Of a DNA stretch of 10,050 nt, positions 6,203-10,050 are shown in pieces. A program made the position numbers and the translations under genes. Source of the DNA: Pseudolysinimonas_A sp965653335 (lineage in GTDB: Bacteria; Actinomycetota; Actinomycetes; Actinomycetales; Microbacteriaceae); NCBI GenBank assembly GCA_965653335.1, contig CBFGZU010000072.1, forward strand, positions 1 through 10,050, given 5' to 3'. The notes under the pieces are model-generated. The model saw only the letters and a list, made by a program, of their open reading frames with translations, made no database searches and was not told the origin of the DNA. Every line of letters begins with the position of its first letter. Position 1 is the first letter of the stretch.

Positions 6203-6208
6203 TAGACT
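6203..6208 (+). promoter_or_regulatory. Leaderless-type -10 box TAGACT
   Basis: TAGACT fits TANNNT and ends six bases before the ATG at 6215, so transcription would start at or next to the A of ATG. This is the arrangement of leaderless actinobacterial genes. It also agrees with the lack of a usable ribosome site: only GGGG lies before the ATG and it abuts it. An alternative pair, TTGTCG (6174-6179) and TATCCC (6197-6202) with a 17-base spacer, would give a leader of only about six bases. Confidence 0.5.
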
Positions 6209-6214
6209 TCGGGG

Positions 6215-9200
6215 ATGGCGTGGAGCGATGCAGCAGCCCAGTACCTTCGCAGTTCGACCTCGTGCCCGCGGTGCGAACGCGGCCCGGTCGACGCGGACCA
6301 CTGCCCGCACTGCGGCGCGATCCTCGTGGGCGAGGTCGCGGCCGAGCTCCACATGGTGTCGGCTGAGGCCGCCGAGCTGTTGACCCGGCGCCAGGAGATC
6401 ATCGGGCGGCTCCCGACGAAGGCGGCGCCCGCCTCGCCGCCGTCCGGGCAGCCCGCCGCGACGACGACGGCCGTTGCAGGTGGGATGCCCGCAGGTGGGA
6501 TGCCTGCGGGCGGGATGCCTGCGAGTGGGATGCCGGGGACGGCACAGCCGATCGCCGCAGCCACGGCATCCCGTTCGCAGGTGAGCCTGCAGTCGGTGCT
6601 CGCGATCGCGGGAGCGGTGCTCGTGGCGGTCGCGATCGTCGTGTTCCGCTTCTTCAACGTCGATGTCGACATCTCGGCGCGCCGGTTCGTGATCGCCGCG
6701 GTCACGATCGTCTTCCTCGGCTTCGCCTGGCTGCTCGCACGCGTCAAGCTGACGTTCTCGGCGGAAGCGGTCGGAGCTCTCGCGATGGTGTTCGTCGCCC
6801 TCGACATCTGGGCGATCTCGGAGATCGTTCCCGACGGTGTCAGCGCCTGGACGTTCGCCGCCATCTCGACGCTCATCGCCTCGCTGCTGACACTGCTGAT
6901 CGCGGTGCTCGTGAGGCTGCGCACCTGGCTCTGGCTGGGACTCGTGGGCCTGGTCTTCGTCCCGGCGTTCTTCGGCTACGCCATCGACGGCCCCTGGTCG
7001 GCGATCACCGGGCACCTCGGTTCCGTCGCCGTCGCGCTCCTCGGCTTCGAGGTCGCACGACGCCTGAACGTGCGTTTCGACGCCCCGTTGCTCGCCGACC
7101 GGGTCACGATGTGCGTCGCCGCCGCGTTCTTCGGCACGATCGCGGTGCTCGGGTTGCCGTTTGTGCCGGCCCCCGACCAGACGTCCTGGGTGCTGGGAGC
7201 CGCGCTCGTCTGCGTGGTACTCGCCGCACTCGCGGGCTTCGCGACCCGCACCCTCGCCCCCGCGGCCTGGAGTTTCGCCGTCGGCGCCCTCGCGACTGCG
7301 GCCGCAGGCATCCTGCCTTTCGCTCTCGACCTGCGCACCGATGCCTGGTTGCTCGCCCTCGCTCCGACCGCAGCCGCTGTGGCCATCACGGCCCTTGCCG
7401 TCGTCCCGTGGCCGGCCTCGGTGCGGCGCGGGCCGCTGCGGGTGGGGGCTCTCGTGGTGGCGCTCGGCGCCGCGGTGCCCGCGGTCTTGAGCGCCGCGCT
7501 GCAGTTCCTCTCTCCCGTGCTGGGAGGGCTGACCTACGGCGTGCTGCCTCCGAGCGACGGGCCGGCGGCGGATCCGCCGTTCTGGCTCGAACCGATGGAG
7601 AGCGTCTCGATGGTGCCCGCCGACTGGAGTCTCGCCGCGATCCTCGGCATCGGCGCGGCGGCACTCGGGGTGCTCGGGCTCGCGTGGGGGGTGCACCGGG
7701 ATGGGAAGCCCACCCGACCGTGGCTCATTCTCGCGGCATGGCTCCTCGCCGCGACCCTGACCGCCGTGCCGGGCTGGTCGGCGCTCTCCCGTCCGGGGCA
7801 GCTCGTCGCCGGCGTCGTCATCGCCCTCGGGATCGTGCTCGCCGTGCTGTTCGTGCCGCGACTGCGCGCAGCCGCCTTGACGCTACGTGCCCCGCTGGTC
7901 GTCGCCGCGCATGCCATCCTCATCCACACCGGCTTCGTGTCGTGGGGCGACGAGCGGGTCACGGTCGTCGCCGGTGCCGCCCTCGTCGCGGTTCTCGCGG
8001 TGCTCGCCATGGCGATGCCGTCGGCACTCCGGCCGTTTTACGTCGTCGTCGGCTACGGGTACGCGCTCATCCTCATCGCTCGCGGTCTCGACCTGCTGGG
8101 CCTCGACGCGATTCCGGTGAACTCGTACACCGCGACAGCGGCCTCAGTGTTCGCGCTCGTCGTCACCCTCGTGCGCCGGGTGCGGGCGCCGCTCTGGTAC
8201 GCCGTGCTCGGCGTCACCGCCGTGCCCTTCGTGGTCGGGGTGGCGACGGTCATCGCCGAACGCACATGGGAGACGGCGCTCGCGAACGCTGCGATCTTCG
8301 CCCTCGCCCTCACGCTGACGCTCACGCGCCGGCCCGGGTTGACCCCGATCGTGCGCAGCGGAGCCGCTGCGCTGCTGCTGCCGTCGCTCGCGGTCGTGGT
8401 CGTCAACGTCATCCCGCGCATCATCGAGACGGGCATCGTGCCCGCCTGGAACGGCGGAGGTGGCGCCCCGGTGACGCTTCCCGTGATCGCGACGATCGTC
8501 GCGATCGTGCTGCCGACGACTCCGCTCATCGCCGACTCGCTCCGGCGAGGCGATATCGCCCAACAGGATGCCGCGGCGGTGCGGATCTGGATCGAGATCT
8601 CGGCTCTCGTCACGGGCGGCATCGCCGCGCTGCTCTCCCTCGTGCTCGAGACCCCCGATCTCAGCACCTCCTTGCTCGTGTTCCTCATCATCGGCATCGG
8701 TGCCGCGGGAGCGGGCGTCTTCGCGAAGCGGCGCTACGGCTGGTGGCTGGCCGCCGGAAGCTGGACGGCGGCGCTGTGGTGCGTGTGGGGGCTCGTCGGC
8801 ATCCGCGATGTCGAGCCCTACGTCTACCCGCCCGCGGTCGCGGCCGTCGTCATCGGTGTCGTGCTCACGCTGCGCGGCCGCAGCGGCGCGGCGCTCGTGG
8901 CTCCCGGGCTCGCGATCGGGATCGTCACGTCGCTCGTCGTTCTTGCGATCAGCGGCTCGGGTGAGGATGCCGCCGTGGCGTGGCGTGCCCTCGCGCTGCT
9001 CGCGGCATCCGCCGTCTTCCTCACGATCGGTGCCTTGTTGCAGCGGGCGGGCGACGGCGGGCGCCTCGCCGTACTGCGCGTGCCCGTGCTCGTTGCCTCG
9101 CTGGGTGCCGCCGCGGCGGGGACCGTACAAGCGGTGCGCTACGGGCTTGAGGCTGACGATCTCGGTCTCGGCCACCCGGACCTCGTGGTGTGGCCGGTGC

Positions 9201-10042
9201 TCGTCTTCAGCGTCGTCGCCGCCATCCTCGCGGCCGAAGCGGGTCGTCACTTGCGCCCGACGCACCGGTGGCTGCTCGTGCCCGCGCTCGTGTTCCTCAT
9301 CGTCGGTCCGATCTCTGCGGTCGCCCCGGGGGTCGCTCCGATGTGGATGCTGTGGGGCCTGACCCTCGCGCTGCTGGCGTTCATGCTTGTCACTGTGCTG
9401 CGCGCACGGGCCGCGTCGGACGGCTCCGCGCCGACGATCCTGCCGCCGACGTGGCTGGTGTTCCTCGCCGCCTGGTGCGTCGCGGTCGCGGGGTGGAGTG
9501 TGCGCGACCTCAACGTGGAGTGGTTCTCGCTGCCGCTCGGGCTGGCCCTCGTCGGGGCCGGCGTGCTCGTGTTGCGGCACGGCCGGGTTTCGACGGGTGG
9601 CCCAGTTTCGACGGGTGACCCAGTTTCGACGGGCGGTTCGGTTGCGACGCGCGGCACCCTCGCGTCGTGGCCCGTCGGTTTCGCGCGCTCGTGGACGGTG
9701 CTCGCCCCAGGAATCGTCGTCACGGTGCTGCCGTCGGTGCTCGCGACGGGCACCAATCCGGCGACGTGGCGGGCGATCCTCGTGCTCGGGTTGGCCCTCG
9801 CGGCTCTGCTTCTCGGGGCGCTCCTGCGGTTCGCCGCTCCCTTCGTGCTCAGCCTCGTGACGTTCGGGGTCGAGATCCTCGTCATCCTCGTCGTGCTCGT
9901 GGCCGGGCGCGACATCGACCCGGTGATCTTCTACGTCGCGGCGGGCTCGGCGGGGTTCATCCTCATCACCGTCGGGATCTGGTTCGAACGCCGCTCCCGC
10001 GGCGACAGGGAGAAGAGCGCCCGGATGCGCGACTTGCGGTAG
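6215..10042 (+). CDS. Giant zinc-ribbon polytopic membrane protein (SCO7613 family)
   Basis: A 1275-residue protein matching the layout of the actinobacterial family named after Streptomyces SCO7613; its function is unknown. It opens with a cytosolic zinc ribbon, Cys17, Cys20, Cys30 and Cys33 (CPRC and CPHC), then an Ala/Glu-rich helix (38-65) and a Pro/Gly linker (68-120) with four copies of a GGMPA-like unit. From about residue 127 to the end I count by eye about 38 hydrophobic segments of membrane-helix length, joined by short loops with Arg or Asp. Residues 1125-1148 form a polar loop with four VSTGGP-like units. The tail (ERRSRGDREKSARMRDLR) is basic and likely cytosolic. No enzyme motif is evident. 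The start is supported by the -10 box just upstream. The frame is uninterrupted, so it is not a pseudogene. It stands alone in its direction within the window. Confidence 0.85.
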   Translation: MAWSDAAAQYLRSSTSCPRCERGPVDADHCPHCGAILVGEVAAELHMVSAEAAELLTRRQEIIGRLPTKAAPASPPSGQPAATTTAVAGGMPAGGMPAGGMPASGMPGTAQPIAAATASRSQVSLQSVLAIAGAVLVAVAIVVFRFFNVDVDISARRFVIAAVTIVFLGFAWLLARVKLTFSAEAVGALAMVFVALDIWAISEIVPDGVSAWTFAAISTLIASLLTLLIAVLVRLRTWLWLGLVGLVFVPAFFGYAIDGPWSAITGHLGSVAVALLGFEVARRLNVRFDAPLLADRVTMCVAAAFFGTIAVLGLPFVPAPDQTSWVLGAALVCVVLAALAGFATRTLAPAAWSFAVGALATAAAGILPFALDLRTDAWLLALAPTAAAVAITALAVVPWPASVRRGPLRVGALVVALGAAVPAVLSAALQFLSPVLGGLTYGVLPPSDGPAADPPFWLEPMESVSMVPADWSLAAILGIGAAALGVLGLAWGVHRDGKPTRPWLILAAWLLAATLTAVPGWSALSRPGQLVAGVVIALGIVLAVLFVPRLRAAALTLRAPLVVAAHAILIHTGFVSWGDERVTVVAGAALVAVLAVLAMAMPSALRPFYVVVGYGYALILIARGLDLLGLDAIPVNSYTATAASVFALVVTLVRRVRAPLWYAVLGVTAVPFVVGVATVIAERTWETALANAAIFALALTLTLTRRPGLTPIVRSGAAALLLPSLAVVVVNVIPRIIETGIVPAWNGGGGAPVTLPVIATIVAIVLPTTPLIADSLRRGDIAQQDAAAVRIWIEISALVTGGIAALLSLVLETPDLSTSLLVFLIIGIGAAGAGVFAKRRYGWWLAAGSWTAALWCVWGLVGIRDVEPYVYPPAVAAVVIGVVLTLRGRSGAALVAPGLAIGIVTSLVVLAISGSGEDAAVAWRALALLAASAVFLTIGALLQRAGDGGRLAVLRVPVLVASLGAAAAGTVQAVRYGLEADDLGLGHPDLVVWPVLVFSVVAAILAAEAGRHLRPTHRWLLVPALVFLIVGPISAVAPGVAPMWMLWGLTLALLAFMLVTVLRARAASDGSAPTILPPTWLVFLAAWCVAVAGWSVRDLNVEWFSLPLGLALVGAGVLVLRHGRVSTGGPVSTGDPVSTGGSVATRGTLASWPVGFARSWTVLAPGIVVTVLPSVLATGTNPATWRAILVLGLALAALLLGALLRFAAPFVLSLVTFGVEILVILVVLVAGRDIDPVIFYVAAGSAGFILITVGIWFERRSRGDREKSARMRDLR
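6476..6535 (+). repeat. In-frame 15-bp tandem repeat, four units
   Basis: Four units of GCAGGTGGGATGCCC-like sequence begin at 6476, 6491, 6506 and 6521 and encode AGGMP, AGGMP, AGGMP and ASGMP (residues 88-107 of the membrane protein). Unit length is a multiple of three, so copy changes keep the frame. The first two units differ at one base; the last two have drifted more. The repeat lies in the flexible linker between zinc ribbon and first membrane helix. Confidence 0.9.
9587..9658 (+). repeat. In-frame 18-bp tandem repeat, four units
   Basis: Units start at 9587, 9605, 9623 and 9641. The first two, GTTTCGACGGGTGGCCCA and a one-base variant, are nearly identical; the third and fourth have diverged. 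They encode VSTGGP, VSTGDP, VSTGGS and VATRGT (residues 1125-1148) in a loop between two predicted membrane helices. The unit length keeps the frame. Confidence 0.88.
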
Positions 10043-10050
10043 CGGCCTGT

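Noticed and set aside
6476..6535. Possible CRISPR-like array at the short repeats
   Set aside because: The units are directly adjacent with no spacers, are 15 bases long and are read in frame as protein.
6134..7696. 520-codon open frame opposite the start of the membrane protein gene
   Set aside because: The composition (His, Arg, Glu, Gly) is that of a shadow frame of GC-rich coding DNA, and the plus-strand gene has zinc-ribbon motifs and clear helices.
7111..8964. 617-codon plus-strand frame inside the membrane protein gene
   Set aside because: Almost wholly Arg/Ala/Gly/Pro-rich out-of-frame reading of the same sequence, with no ribosome site.
8144..9580. 478-codon frame antisense to the 3' part of the membrane protein gene
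   Set aside because: Extremely His/Arg/Glu-rich, without motif or start signal; an antisense shadow.

Overview
The window looks like chromosomal DNA of a high-GC actinobacterium. The order fabD(end)-fabH-acpP-fabF followed by a DUF3145 gene, an actinobacterial-type Pol I-like polymerase without a 5' nuclease, a DUF1684 protein and a giant SCO7613-type membrane protein all fit Micrococcales. The family Microbacteriaceae is my best guess from the protein sequences; this is inference, since there is no rRNA to confirm it. Coding third positions are almost all G or C, coding density is very high, and I see no phage, transposon, tRNA, rRNA or CRISPR.

Layout. Positions 1-2663 (+) hold the type II fatty-acid synthesis cluster: the probable last codons of fabD overlap the fabH start as ATGA, then come fabH, acpP and fabF. 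Together these give the initiation condensing enzyme, the acyl carrier and the elongation condensing enzyme. Spacers around acpP carry a possible internal promoter (1041-1046) and a strong GAAA-capped hairpin (1362-1385), so acpP expression may be uncoupled from the flanking enzymes. A long inverted repeat (2670-2731) closes this unit and faces a convergent unit on the minus strand.

Positions 2754-3535 (-) hold a DUF3145 gene with a good SigA-like promoter. One base after its stop begins an unlisted-looking 56-codon gene with a Cys/His-rich tail. Positions 3541-6103 (-) hold a DUF1684 gene followed after a short gap by the Pol I-like polymerase, probably one transcript. Positions 6215-10042 (+), divergent from DUF1684, hold one very long gene for a zinc-ribbon protein with about 38 predicted membrane helices. 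It probably starts from a leaderless promoter and contains two in-frame short tandem repeats.

Nothing here is a clear new multi-gene system. The items most worth a second look are the small Cys/His protein, the hairpin between acpP and fabF, the polymerase with an apparently dead proofreading domain, the giant membrane protein with its repeats, and a codon-context bias toward GGATGCC/GGCATCC on both strands.
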